From NCBI GenBank assembly GCA_039707465.1, contig CM077645.1:148857503-148921502 (forward strand): 64,000 nucleotides of DNA, in the 5' to 3' direction. Origin of the DNA: Rhabdophis nuchalis. Taxonomy: Eukaryota > Chordata > Lepidosauria > Squamata > Natricidae. The position numbers and the translations under genes are program-made. The notes under the pieces were generated by a model. It had not been told where the DNA came from. It did not search any database and saw only the letters and a list, made by a program, of their open reading frames with translations. Numbering within the stretch: the stretch's first letter is position 1; every line of letters begins with the position of its first letter. Positions 32,561-42,943 of the stretch are shown here, piece by piece.

Positions 32561-33813
32561 GGTATGAGCCGCTCAGAGTTGTGTTTAAGATGGACAGCCA
32601 GCCATACAACTCTTGAAAATAAATGAAATGAAATAAACTCGACTTCCCAGAATTGGTCACAAATTCTTCCCCCATTATTCCTTGAATAGGTATGCATGCA
32701 TTGATACAAGGTGTGAATCGCCAATAACTGTAAAGCTTCCTTGAAGTTGGCAGCTTTTTTTCAACTATTAAAACAAATGAATAGCAACATGTGAAACCCT
32801 CAGCAGTGTTAGCTGTAACCCTGCATGCTTTCCCCCCCCCCTCCTCTCCACATAAGTCACAAGACAATTTCAACAGAGGGCAAGAACACAAGGCACTGAA
32901 TTTCCTCACGGAACTGCTGGGAGCAGCAAAGAAGACTGCTGATCTTCGCCCACCCCAAGTGCAAGCAAGGATAGACTTCATAAGACCATTTAAAAGAAAA
33001 TTTGGGGAGGGGTATCGAAAGAGGTAGGAACAAAATTTAGTGAAGATGCCTCAAAGCAGAGAACCGACTCATAACTGGATTTAGAGTCCTGTCTAACCTG
33101 TTTTGCGGTATGTACTGTTTAACTGTATGTGTTTTTTCCCTCGCTCCCTCCCTCTCTTCTCATTTCTTGGCAAGAAGATCACAGACCCTTTCCTTCCTCT
33201 CTTCCACATATTAACACAACACAGGCCTCTGAGAAGGCGACACTCTAAAAGAAGCACCACACTAAGTATATCAACCTGGCAAGACCTGCATTATCAACAC
33301 CCAGCATCTGTATTTTCAGCATTGAATTACTCAACCCTTCTCTTGTCGTAGTTTTGGTTAAAGCCTCTTTGGTGCCTTCTCCAGGAAAAAAAAAGGGGTG
33401 GGGGAGAAATCTTGCTTCCCAGAAGCATTAACATCTTATGTATTATATGGACTCAGTCTGACTTATTCAATATAGTTGCTATATACCTTTCACTGATCCC
33501 TATCTTTATCTCTAATACCAAATCAAAGCCACAGTGTGGCTGTGCTCTAGTCGGTTTTCTGATTCCTTCAAGATTTAGATGGATCGACACCGATCACTCC
33601 AAATCAAGACAAATAAAAGGGGAGGGAAGAAAGTCATTAAGAGCCAGCAGGTTCTCCAGGCAAATACTTAGGCTCTTCCAGGAAATGGATTTTCTACTTG
33701 GCAATCAAGAGGTTCTATGCAAATAAAATATGCTTGATATATACCGTCAAAGATGGAAAGGAAGAAGCGTGACTTTCTGCTTGGGTGTAAAAACAGTGTG
33801 GGAACTTATAGGA
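32561..33813. other. Mostly unique DNA with a LINE-tail remnant
   Basis: At 32563-32640 the pattern GAGCCGCTCAGAGTTGTGTT and AAATGAAATGAAATAAA resembles an L2/CR1-like 3' tail. The rest holds no supported gene. Confidence 0.45.
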
Positions 33814-34007
33814 CCGTGATGGCAAACTTATGGCACGCATGCTAAAGAGCACTCGTGTGCACACAAGATCACCCAGTTCAGCTCCACCATGCATGCGCGC
33901 CTACTGCCAGCCAGCTGATATTTGGGTCTTTGCTGCACATGCAGGAGATGCTGGTGCTGTGCAACGCCAGGTCTGTGGTGAACAAAGCTGATGCTTTGTG
34001 GGTTAGA

Positions 34008-35083
34008 GTACCATCTGTACGCTGATGATACTCAGCTGTACATATCTACCCCCAACCACCCCAACAATGCCGTCGAAGTAATATCCCGGTGTTTGGAAGC
34101 CGTGCGGCTCTGGATGGGAAGTAACAAACTTCAGCAAAACCCGTCCAAGACCGAGTAGCTGTGGTTTCCGGCGTCTCGGCATAGCCAGCTCATTTATCGC
34201 TGGTTATCGGGGGCGAGTCATTGGCCCCCGTGGAAAGGGCTCGCAACTTGGACGTCCTCCTGGATTCGTGACCTGGACGATCATGTGACGGCCGTGACCA
34301 GGGGGGCATTCTACCAGTTCGCCTGGTACGCCAGTTGCGTCCCTTTCTGGACCGAGACGCCCTCCGCACTATGACTCAAGCACTCGTGACGTCTCGCTTA
34401 GACTACTGTAACGCTCTCTACATGGGGCTCCCCTTGAGGTGCACCCGGAGGCTCCAGTTGGTTTAGAATGCGGCCGCGCGTGGGATTCTGGGAGCTTCTC
34501 GTTACTCCCACGTAACACCTCTCCTGTGCGAGCTGCACTGGCTACTGGTGGCCTTCCGGGTGCGCTTCAAGGTGCTTGTTACCATCTTCAAATCGCTCCA
34601 TGGCTCGGGCCTAGCTACTTGCGGGACCGTCTCCTGCCACATACCTCCCTGTGTTCGATACGCTCCCACAGAGAGGGCCTACTGAGGGTACCAACCGCTG
34701 GTCAATGCCGGCTAGCAGTGCCCAGGGGTAGGGCCTTCTCTGTGGCAGGGCCGGCCCTCTGGAACAACCTACCCCCCGAACTTCGTACTATCACGGCCCT
34801 TCCCCTCTTTCGCCGTTTACTTAAAACATATTTTTTTCAACAAGCTGGTATTGCATAATAGTTTAGACTTTTGTAATATAGCTTCTGCCAAACACGTAAA
34901 TGGATGTTAGATTTTTAGGGGGAATTTTGGCACAGGCTGTGATTTAATTCTTTTTTACCTATTTATTTTATTTATTGTATTTTTATTATTGTTCATTTTA
35001 AATTCCTGTGCACCGCCCTGGGTCCATTTCGGTGGAGAAGGCGCGGTATATAAATTGAAATAAATTAAATTAAATTAAATGCA
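34008..35083 (+). mobile_element. CR1/L3 LINE, 5'-truncated, frameshifted
   Basis: It begins at the [15 protein letters not shown] region (34008-34060) and runs to the 3' UTR block CACCGCCCTGGGTCCATTTC (35011-35030) and an AATTA-type tail. The reverse transcriptase is broken by a stop (TAG in the codon run near 34156) and several frameshifts, so only the last ~85 codons read cleanly in one frame (to 34858). Confidence 0.92.
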
Positions 35084-35247
35084 GCACATGCGTAGGGGGT
35101 GCATGCATGGGGGGCAAAGGGTGGGGGTGCACCGCCACCCCATGCCCCATTTTTGGTTTCAGAAGGCTTTTGGGAGGCCTTCTAGGCCCAAAATCAGGCA
35201 TACGGGGTTCACACGCATGTGCAGTAGGGGTGTGTGTATGTGTGTGT

Positions 35248-36449
35248 GATTTTGATTTTGATTTTTTTGATTTTATTGAATTTATACCCCGCCCTTCTCC
35301 AAACGGACCCAGGGCGGCGCACAGGCATATTAAAAAACATACAAACATATAAAACTTTTTTTTAAAAAAAACTTATTCAACTAAAAAACCTGTGCTAAAA
35401 CCGAATTAAAATCCCCATTTTAAAACTATCTATGAGTCAGAATTGGAGGCTACGTTAGGCCGGCTAGTTGGAATAGGTGTGTCTTCAGACACTTGCGGAA
35501 GAGGCGGAGGTCGGAGATGGTACGGAGTTCAGGGGGTAAGTCGTTCCAAAGGGCCACAGAGAAGGCTCTTCCCCTGGGTGTCGCCAGTCGGCATTGACCG
35601 GCCGACGGCACCCTGAGGAGGCCCTCTCTGTGGGAGCGTATCGGTCTGAGGGATGAATGGGGCAGGAGGCGGTCTCGCATATAACTAGGCCCCGAGCCAT
35701 GGAGCGCTTTAAAGATGGTCGTTAGAACCTTGAAGCGCACCCGAAAGACCACAGGAAGCCAGTGCAGCTCGCGCAGGATCGGTGTTATGTGGGAGTGTCT
35801 AGGCGCTCCCGTAATCACCCGCGCGGCTGCATTCTGGACTAGCTGTAGCTTTCGGGTGCACCTCAAGGGAAGCCCCATGTAGAGAGCATTACAGTAATCG
35901 AGTCGAGACGTGACGAGTGCTTGAGTGACTGTGTGTAAGGTACCCCGGTCCAGTAAGGGGCACAACTGGCGCATCAGGCGTACCTGATGAAACGCCCCCC
36001 TGGCCACGGCTGCCACATGGTCATCCATAGACAGCCGGGAGTCCAGGAGGACACCCAAATTGCGCGCCCTCTCCACGGGGGCCAGTGTTTCGCCCCCAAT
36101 GGCCAGAGTTGGAATAATCTGGCTGAATCGGGGCGCCGGAAGCCACAGCCACTCAGTCTTGGACGGGTTGAGCTTGAGTTTGTTGCTACCCATCCAGATC
36201 CGTACGACCTCCAAACACCGGGACATAACCTCGACGGCATCATTGGGGTGGTTTGGGGTGGATATGTACAACTGAGTATCATCAGCGTACAGATGATATC
36301 CCACCCCAAAACCACGGATGATCTCACCCAGCGGCTTCATATATGTGTTGAACAGTAGGGGCGAGAGGACCAACCCCTGAGGTACCCCACATATGAGGGG
36401 CCTCGAGCCGACCTCTGCCCCCCTGCCAACACACATTGCGACCGACCAG
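35248..36449 (-). mobile_element. CR1/L3 LINE, 5'-truncated, minus strand
   Basis: The 3' tail lies at 35248-35275 as GATTTT units on the plus strand, next to the conserved block TACCCCGCCCTTCTCCAAAC (35285-35304). It extends 5' to the LSGRSQ region, ending at 36449 within the hAT. It is close in sequence to the copy at 3523. Confidence 0.92.
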
Positions 36450-36493
36450 TCACATACATGCATGAGGGGTGGGAGGAAGTGCGGGGGTGTCAT
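35450..36493 (-). CDS. Chimeric frame: hAT-derived start fused to CR1 reverse transcriptase
   Basis: This 347-residue minus-strand frame is mostly LINE reverse transcriptase: [10 protein letters not shown] at about residues 31-40, YADD at residues 69-72, then LHWLPV and [12 protein letters not shown] segments. Motif A is absent because the copy is truncated, so the protein could not be an active polymerase. The first ~14 residues, including the start methionine, are encoded by the flanking hAT. A small in-frame deletion removes the usual AGP before LWNDLPPE near the C-terminus. Expression is not indicated by anything in the sequence. It is best read as a fossil that happens to remain open. 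Confidence 0.6.
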   Translation of the reverse strand: MTPPHFLPPLMHVCDWSVAMCVGRGAEVGSRPLICGVPQGLVLSPLLFNTYMKPLGEIIRGFGVGYHLYADDTQLYISTPNHPNDAVEVMSRCLEVVRIWMGSNKLKLNPSKTEWLWLPAPRFSQIIPTLAIGGETLAPVERARNLGVLLDSRLSMDDHVAAVARGAFHQVRLMRQLCPLLDRGTLHTVTQALVTSRLDYCNALYMGLPLRCTRKLQLVQNAAARVITGAPRHSHITPILRELHWLPVVFRVRFKVLTTIFKALHGSGPSYMRDRLLPHSSLRPIRSHREGLLRVPSAGQCRLATPRGRAFSVALWNDLPPELRTISDLRLFRKCLKTHLFQLAGLT

Positions 36494-36575
36494 GCGTGCA
36501 TGGCAGGGCGGGTGGGACGCATTGCATTATGGGTGTGGGCACACGAGGATAAAAAGGTTAGCCATCACTATAGGA

Positions 36576-37242
36576 AGAATATACAGCAGAAGATCTTTAA
36601 TTCGATTGCCCAATGCCATCGGTTTCAGTTCTTAAATATAATACAGTCTTAGATTCTCTTCCCACAATAGGTAGGGGGAGGAGGGAATAAAGTCTCACAG
36701 ATAACACACATGTATGCACTGATACATACACACAAACACACATTATTGTTTGTGAAGCTTTTTAATTTAGAAAAAAAACCCAACTTGTATAATTCCCTAA
36801 CAAACCAGAAAAAAATTATACAGAGGACATCCCACAGGCTAATAGTTTAAGACTGTGAATGTAAACTATTTTAATCAGTGTTATATTTTAAGACGGGTGA
36901 ATGGACAACATAATGACTTCCAGATACTGCTGTATTCCCATTACCCCTGCCAGCAGTTTGTGGGGAGAGCTGATAGAAGTTATATAGATAGAGGTTTATC
37001 TGAGAGGTGCCTGAGCCTACGAATTTTGAGAAAGTAGGCTGGGTTCTCTGCAATATTCATTCTGCCAAACATAGACTGGTCCTCTATTTGAACTGGCTAG
37101 TTAAGGCAACCACAGACAGGACAAGAATCTGAATCTAGATCAATGCCACCATGAGGAAGAAAAGGTTTTGATTACCTCAAAGAGATACTGCTCTATCACC
37201 TCTCAAGAGGTAAGTGTTGGATCCAATTTTACTGGATAACTA
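36576..37242. other. Unique non-coding DNA
   Basis: A CACA-rich run lies near 36728-36743. No gene recognised. Confidence 0.5.
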
Positions 37243-37687
37243 CCGCCTTCTGCCCCATACATCCCTTCGTCCGATCCGCTCCCACAGAGAGGGCCTTCTC
37301 CGGGTACCGTCGGCCGGGCAATGCCGGTTGGCGACACCCAGGGGAAGAGCCTTCTCTGTTGCGGGTCCAGCCCTCTGGAACGACCTACCCCCCGACCTTT
37401 GCACTACCTTGGACCTCCGCCTCTTCCGCCAACACCTTAAGACGTACCTATTCCAACAAGCCGGCCTAGCGTAGCCCCCCCGTTCCTGACTATATTTATA
37501 AATTTTATTTTTTTAGGGTTTTAAAGGGTTTTTAGCACGGGTTTTAATTTAATTTAATATGTTTTTAATAGTATATATTGTTTTGTAATGGTTTTTAATA
37601 ATGCCTGTGCGCCGTCCTGAGTCCTAACAAGGAGAAGGGCGGGGTATAAATTCGAAAAATAAAATAAATAACAATAAAATAATAAAC
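37243..37687 (+). mobile_element. CR1/L3 LINE, 5'-truncated
   Basis: It starts in the CGCCTTCTGCCCCATACATC region and holds the last ~77 codons of reverse transcriptase up to a stop at 37472-37474 (PTS-like [26 protein letters not shown]). The 3' UTR block GCGCCGTCCTGAGTCCTAAC (37609-37628) and an AAAT/AATA tail follow. Very similar to the 3523 copy. Confidence 0.92.
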
Positions 37688-37714
37688 CTAATTCTAATCT
37701 CCCCTTTGTCATTG

Positions 37715-38101
37715 CAACGTCAGCTCACAACAAATCATTTAGTGACTGTTTAATATTACAACCTTGAAAAATGTGAGTTGTGACTGTTTTTCACACTTGC
37801 AAATCTTGCAGCATCCCCATGGTCACATGATTAAAGTTCAGTTGAATTTAGTGGCAAGTGGTTCATATTTATGATGATTGCAGTGTCCCAGGATCATGCG
37901 ATCACCCCTTTGTTTCTGACAAACAAAGTCAATGGGGAATCCAGATTCATTTAACAACCATGCCACTATTTTAATAAACGCAATGATTCACTTAACAACG
38001 GTGGCAAGAAAAGTCATAAAATGGGGCAAAACATTTAAGAAATGTTTCACTTAGCAACATAAATTTTGGGCTCAATAGTGGCCATAACCTGAGGACTACC
38101 C
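37715..38101. mobile_element. Tigger/mariner-like MITE, CAGGTAGTCCTC family
   Basis: Diagnostic phrases are GCAGCATCCCCATGGTCACA, CAATGGGGAATCCAGATTCA and the right end CCATAACCTGAGGACTACC. The left end is degraded. Confidence 0.75.
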
Positions 38102-39289
38102 TGTACTTACAACATCTTTATAGTAATGTTCAGGTGTACAAATGAGCAATCCCCCCACTAACTTGTCAACATTTCATCACTAACTCAAAATTGTGGGAAT
38201 TGAAAAATCGTAGTATAAAAGTCTCCTTAGTGAACTGCTTTACTTTTTCCCTCCAGTGTTCTTAAGCTAAAGAGAGTACGATATTAGAATTATGTTTAAG
38301 TATAGGTTCAGTGAAATAATACAGACATTTCAACACTTGTAGTGGCAGCCAAGCCATGAAGGTTCATATACAAAGAATGACAACCCGGGCTATTAGATTA
38401 GACAGCGCCATCTCTAATCTGAGGTAGGGCTTAGCAGATGCTTCATGTCAACCAATGTGTCTTACAGAGTAACCTCAGCAAATCGCCAAGTGATCATCCC
38501 TAGATGTTTTTTTTTTAAGATGCCCGCAAATGCCCAGAATCCAGCCCACACAGCATCATCCTTGTCTGCTAAATGGCAGTTTTTACCTTCAGAGCTGTAT
38601 TTTTAAAGGATTATTTCAGCTTCATTTAAGCTTGCATTTGAAAGAACGCATGCAAATTTAAGGAAAAGAGATCTTTAAAACAAAAAACAAAAAAACAACC
38701 CCCCAGCAGCCAACTATCCCAGACAAAATGGTGCTGTTGAGATACAAAAATCTGGTTTGCGCAAAGACCTTCTGCAGCTCAAACTGGTCCCAAACAGAGT
38801 GGGATGCAGCCTGTTATATTGAACAGTTGTGCTCCAGCAACAAATAGGGCATTCATAAAAACTGGAAGAGCTTCTGTTCTGAAGCTTTAAGTTCTCCAAA
38901 TGAAACAATCCACTGCTGATGCTTTTATGAGGGAGTGTTAAAAAAAAAAATAGACCGAGGGGTAGGGGTAAGACAGAAAGAGAGAGATGCCTCAGCTGCA
39001 GAAAATGTTATATGCAAAAGAAATACCAATTTAAAAAACCCACAGACACACAAGATGAATAAGAGCTACTGTTGCACACTGTCACCCATTACTGGCTTAG
39101 TTGGCAACGCAGGAAATGTTGCCCAAAGGCATAAAGCATAGCATAATAGATAATACATGGAAAGTTAGAGTGGGGGGTTGCAAGGGCAGTGAGAGAAGGC
39201 TGGATAAAGATGGAATAAAGAAGGAAAGTCCCGGTGGGGGAGGGAGGCCGGGCACACATTTGTCTTTAAAGAACATAAGACTTCTAAAA
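38102..39289. other. Unique non-coding DNA
   Basis: No gene, RNA or repeat family recognised. Confidence 0.5.
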
Positions 39290-39409
39290 CAGGGCTCCCC
39301 AACCTTTGCAACTTTAAGTCTGAAGGACTTCAACTCCCAGACTTCTCCAGCCAGCTTTGCTGGAGTTGAAGTCCTTCAGACTTAAAGTTGCAAAGGTTGG
39401 GGAGCCCTG
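39290..39409. mobile_element. Palindromic hAT MITE, CCTTTGCAACTTTAAGTCTG subfamily
   Basis: A 120-bp palindrome starting CAGGGCTCCCCAACCTTTGC is flanked by a perfect 8-bp duplication TTCTAAAA (39282-39289 and 39410-39417). A ~15-bp deletion shortens the centre of the right arm relative to the 135-bp copies. Confidence 0.92.
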
Positions 39410-39592
39410 TTCTAAAAGACCCCATTCTCAAAACAGATTCCTAGTTTGATCAGCCAAATAAGACTACTTGATGTCAGGTTTAGTGCATTATTAGCTCGGC
39501 CTCATCCATACCTACATCAAAAAGGAAATACCTGTTACAAATTAAATGCCCTTGTAGACATCCCTTGCACATTTTTAGAGCTGTAACTATTA

Positions 39593-39817
39593 CAGGTAGT
39601 CTTCACCTTATGTCCATTTGTTTAGCAAAGCTTTAAAGTTACAACAGCCTTGTAAAAAGTAAATTTAACCATCCTAGGAGTTACAACCCCCGCAAGTCAA
39701 GTGATTGCAATTTGGTGCTTGGCAGCCATCTTGCATTTTACAACTGTTTACAGCATCTTTAGTCATATGATTGTAATTTGTGGCCTTCCCATTGCGTCAT
39801 AAGCTGAGAACTACCTG
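39593..39817. mobile_element. Tigger/mariner-like MITE, CAGGTAGTC family, compact copy
   Basis: It starts CAGGTAGTCTTCACCTTATG and ends AAGCTGAGAACTACCTG, with TA at both flanks (39591-39592 and 39818-39819). Confidence 0.85.
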
Positions 39818-39894
39818 TAAAGTAAATTACACAAAGTGCTCTATCTCAAACTACAGAGGCCTCACTCCACCATAGAGTACAGGCCACATGAGAA

Positions 39895-40198
39895 ACATTT
39901 GTAAAGTGAACTTTCACCCATTTTATGACCTCTCTTGGCACAGTTGTTAAGTGAATCCAGCCTCCTCATTGAATTTGCTTTGCAGAAGGGTACAAAAGGT
40001 GATCACATGACCTCGGGACACTGCAATTGTCATAAATGTGAGTCAGTTGCCAAACATCTGAATTTTGATCACATGACCAGGGGAATGCTGTAATGGTCGT
40101 ATGTGAGAAAAACAGTCATTTAGTCATTTTTTTCCCAGTGCCATCGTAACATTGAAAGGTCACTAAATGAACCGTTGAAAGTCAAGAACTATTTGCAA
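39895..40198. mobile_element. Tigger/mariner-like MITE, degraded
   Basis: Phrases such as GATCACATGACCTCGGGACA and GTCACTAAATGAACCGTTGA match the family, but both termini are poor. Confidence 0.65.
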
Positions 40199-41017
40199 TT
40201 TAGTGCTCCTTGCATGAGGAAGATATACCAAAAAGATGTATTAACTGAATGTTTCATTTTGCATATTTCAGTGGATCAATGGTATTTAAAATGTTATTAG
40301 TATTAACTATATTAATATAAGATATTAATATTTTTCCTCAAGTTGTATTTAGCTATTTAAACAATGGGCATGAAAAACTAATAGATTTTTTCTCAAAATC
40401 ACAAATATATCATTCATACACACACAATTATTTGACTTTTCCCTTGAATTTAATATATCTTGCAATTTTAAATTGTTAGTGTTTTCTATACATCATGTAA
40501 TTTCTTTTTACAAAATTTACAGCTAGAAAACCCTATTTTTAAAATGAACTGTTAGTTATGATGCGGTTTGTAACAAAAAAAAACCTGTTTAAAAATATTA
40601 AGAGTCAAAAAATAAAATAAAAATCCCAAAGTCACCCAATAAGCTTGCAGGGCTGACAGTGTATTAAAACCTCGATCTCCAGCTCCTTAGCACAAACATT
40701 TTAATCCCTACACCACATGGTCCCTCCTTGTTCTCTATATGGCACATATAGGAAGTGCATCTGGGAAGCAGCTGTTTGCCAAAGGTCTGTGTGTTTATTA
40801 GCAGAGGTGAAGCTTAAATCAGCTGCTTCCTTGTTCACAGACTATATTCTCTTTAACCATCTCTCTATGATAGCTACCCAAGAGAAGTATGCTCGGTATC
40901 AACATCTAATTTTCAACATTACTATATGCATCCAAGAGGCCTCCCTCTATTTGTGGTGCTGGCTGAAAAATTTGGGGAATCTTAAAGTTCCCAAGGTTGA
41001 GAAACCCTGGTCTAAAG
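40199..41017. other. AT-rich DNA with SINE/MITE remnants
   Basis: A weak tRNA-SINE-like segment at 40622-40722 (minus strand) and a half MITE-like stretch at 40968-41010 (TTTGGGGAATCTTAAAGTTC) are visible. No gene. Confidence 0.4.
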
Positions 41018-41138
41018 CAGTGGTAGTCAACCTGGTCCCTACCGCCCACTAGTGGGCATTCCAGCTTTCATGGTGGTGGTAGGGGTTTTGTCCAATACTG
41101 AAACACTTTTCTTTTTTTAATTTAATTGACTTCCCTAC

Positions 41139-41141
<3 letters not shown>

Positions 41142-41219
<78 letters not shown>

Positions 41220-41241
41220 GTTATTGTTATTATTGTTATTG

Positions 41242-41292
<51 letters not shown>
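41142..41292. repeat. (AAT)n/(ATT)n microsatellite
   Basis: About 38 bp of AAT units switch to about 113 bp of ATT units, with GTT interruptions near 41219-41246. The switch makes the tract partly self-complementary. The Asn-, Tyr- and Ile-rich frames here are artefacts. Confidence 0.95.
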
Positions 41293-41293
<1 letters not shown>

Positions 41294-42232
41294 ATTTGTA
41301 AACCGCTCTCTCTCCCCGAAGGGACTCGAGGCGGTGCACAGGGAATTAAAAATACATATACAAACAACAAACATTATAATACAATGTAAAACGAATTAAA
41401 CCTAGACCCTGCGCTAAAATCCCAAACTAGCTAAATCTAATGCCCCTAAAAATCCCTAATAAAATAGTTTGAAGTATTCAGCTAGAGGCAATGGGTCAAT
41501 TAACCCAAGCCGGCCAGGCAGAAGAAGTGAGTTTTTAGTTTTTGACGGAAGGAGCGGAGGTCCGTAGTTGTTCTAATTTCGGGGGGAAGGTCGTTCCAAA
41601 GGGTCGGGCCCACCACAGAGAAGGCCCTTCCCCTGGGCGTCGCCCGCTGGCATAGCCTAGTGGACGGCACCCGGAGAAGTCCCTCTCTGTGGGAGCGAAT
41701 CGGCCGAAGGGATGTATGGGGCAGGATGCGATCCCGCAAATAGCTAGGTCCCGAGCCATGGAGCGCTTTAAAGATGATAATCAACACCTTGAAGCGCACC
41801 CGAAAGACAACAGGCAGCTAGTGCAGCTCGCGCAGGAGTGGTGTTACATGGGCAAACATAGAGGTTCCCATAACTGCCTGCGCGGCCGCGTTCTGGACAA
41901 GCTGCAGCCTTCGGGTGCACCTCAAGGGGAGCCCCATGTAGAAAGCATTGCAGTAGTCCAGTCGGGATGTCACGAGTGCGACTGTGCAAAGGGCAGCCCG
42001 GTCCAATAGGGGACGCAACTGGCGAACCAGGCGAACCTGGTAAAACGCCCTCCTGACTATGGCCATCATTTGATCCTCCATGGACAGCCGTGCATCAAGG
42101 AGGACGCCCAAGTTGTATGCCCCATTCACAGGGGTTAGATGTTTGCCCCCTATGGCCAGTGATGGAATCAACTGGTTGTACCGGGATGCCGGGAACCACA
42201 GCCACTCGGTCTTGGACGAGTTGAGTCTGATC
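41142..42232 (-). mobile_element. CR1/L3 LINE with expanded microsatellite tail
   Basis: On the minus strand, reverse transcriptase fragments run from about 42232 ([12 protein letters not shown]) to 41500 in two frames (41818-42234, then 41500-41799), separated by a frameshift or stop around 41800-41820. The 3' UTR block AACCGCTCTCTCTCCCCGAA lies at 41300-41319. The tail is a ~150-bp AAT/ATT microsatellite. Confidence 0.92.
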
Positions 42233-42361
42233 AACCCGTCACCATCACTGTGAAACCGGTGGGCAGTTAAATTTTTTTACTACTAACAGAGAGTGGGCGG
42301 TAGGTATAAAAAGGTTGACTACCCCTGATCTAAAGCCACAGAAATCTATCCCCAAAAGTAA

Positions 42362-42530
42362 AGCAATAGGCAATAGTACTTAGACTTATATACCGCTTCA
42401 CAGCCCCCTAAGCGGTTTACAGAGTCAGCATATTGGCCCCAACAATCTGGGTTCTCATTTTACTGACCTCAGAAAGATGGAAGGCTGAGTCAACCTTCAG
42501 CAGAAGCCCAGAGTTCATGGGCCAGCCAGA
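42362..42530 (-). mobile_element. Sauria-type SINE 3' part
   Basis: The plus strand reads CAATAGGCAATAGTACTTAG (42366-42385), TATATACCGCTTCACAGCCC, and then the inverse of the GTCTGACTCAGCC-type body. This is the 3' end of the element found in the forward direction at 42698-42943. Confidence 0.8.
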
Positions 42531-42697
42531 AGTAGTATTTATGTTAACTAGGTGACAGAAGGAAACAAAAAGGATCGACAAAATGGATGGCTGGAAGTCA
42601 GGATATAGAAATGAAGATGTAATTGGTTAAAAGATATTTCTTTTGCATCTCAGCCATGTATGCTCAAGATGCCTAAGTGGTGCATTGTTTAGAATGG

Positions 42698-42943
42698 AGA
42701 ATTAAGAGCTGTGGTGGCACAGTGGTTAGAATTCAGCACTGCAGGCTGTTTCTATTGACTGCCTGCAGTTTGGCAGTTCAAATCTCACTAGGCTCAAGGT
42801 TGACTCAGCCTTCCATCCTTCCGAGGTTAGTAAAATGAAGACCCAGATTGTTGGGGGCAATAGGCTGACTCTGTAAACCCGTTTAGACACAGCTGTAAAA
42901 GCATCATGACGCGGAATATAACTCTAGTCTAAGGGCTATCACA
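42698..42943 (+). mobile_element. Sauria-type tRNA-derived SINE
   Basis: The head reads GAGCTGTGGTGGCACAGTGG (A-box region, 42708 onward) and the B-box-like GTTCAAATCTC is at 42777-42787. The body holds AAGGTTGACTCAGCCTTCCA and GACCCAGATTGTTGGGGGCA, and the end reads AATATAACTCTAGTCTAAGG. Such elements are transcribed by RNA polymerase III and mobilised by an RTE/BovB-type LINE. Several mutations suggest it is old. Confidence 0.85.

Larger units (their letters stand above)
33814..36567. mobile_element. hAT element (CAGTGATGGC family) carrying two CR1 insertions
   Basis: The left end CCGTGATGGCAAACTTATGG and right end AGGTTAGCCATCA belong to the same family as 1747-2141. Flanks TTATAGGA (33806-33813) and CTATAGGA (36568-36575) match at 7 of 8 positions. 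The hAT sequence is broken into three blocks (33814-34007, 35084-35247 and 36450-36567) by CR1 copies in opposite orientations. Confidence 0.88.
41018..42327. mobile_element. hAT element (CAGTGGTAGTCAACCTGG ends) carrying a CR1
   Basis: The left end is CAGTGGTAGTCAACCTGGTC and the right end AAAAGGTTGACTACCCCTG. Flanks GTCTAAAG (41010-41017) and ATCTAAAG (42328-42335) match at 7 of 8 positions. hAT sequence occupies 41018-41141 and about 42233-42327; the rest is the CR1 insertion. Confidence 0.9.

Noticed and set aside
41049..41374. Poly-Asn/poly-Tyr and poly-Ile frames
   Set aside because: Direct translations of the AAT/ATT microsatellite.
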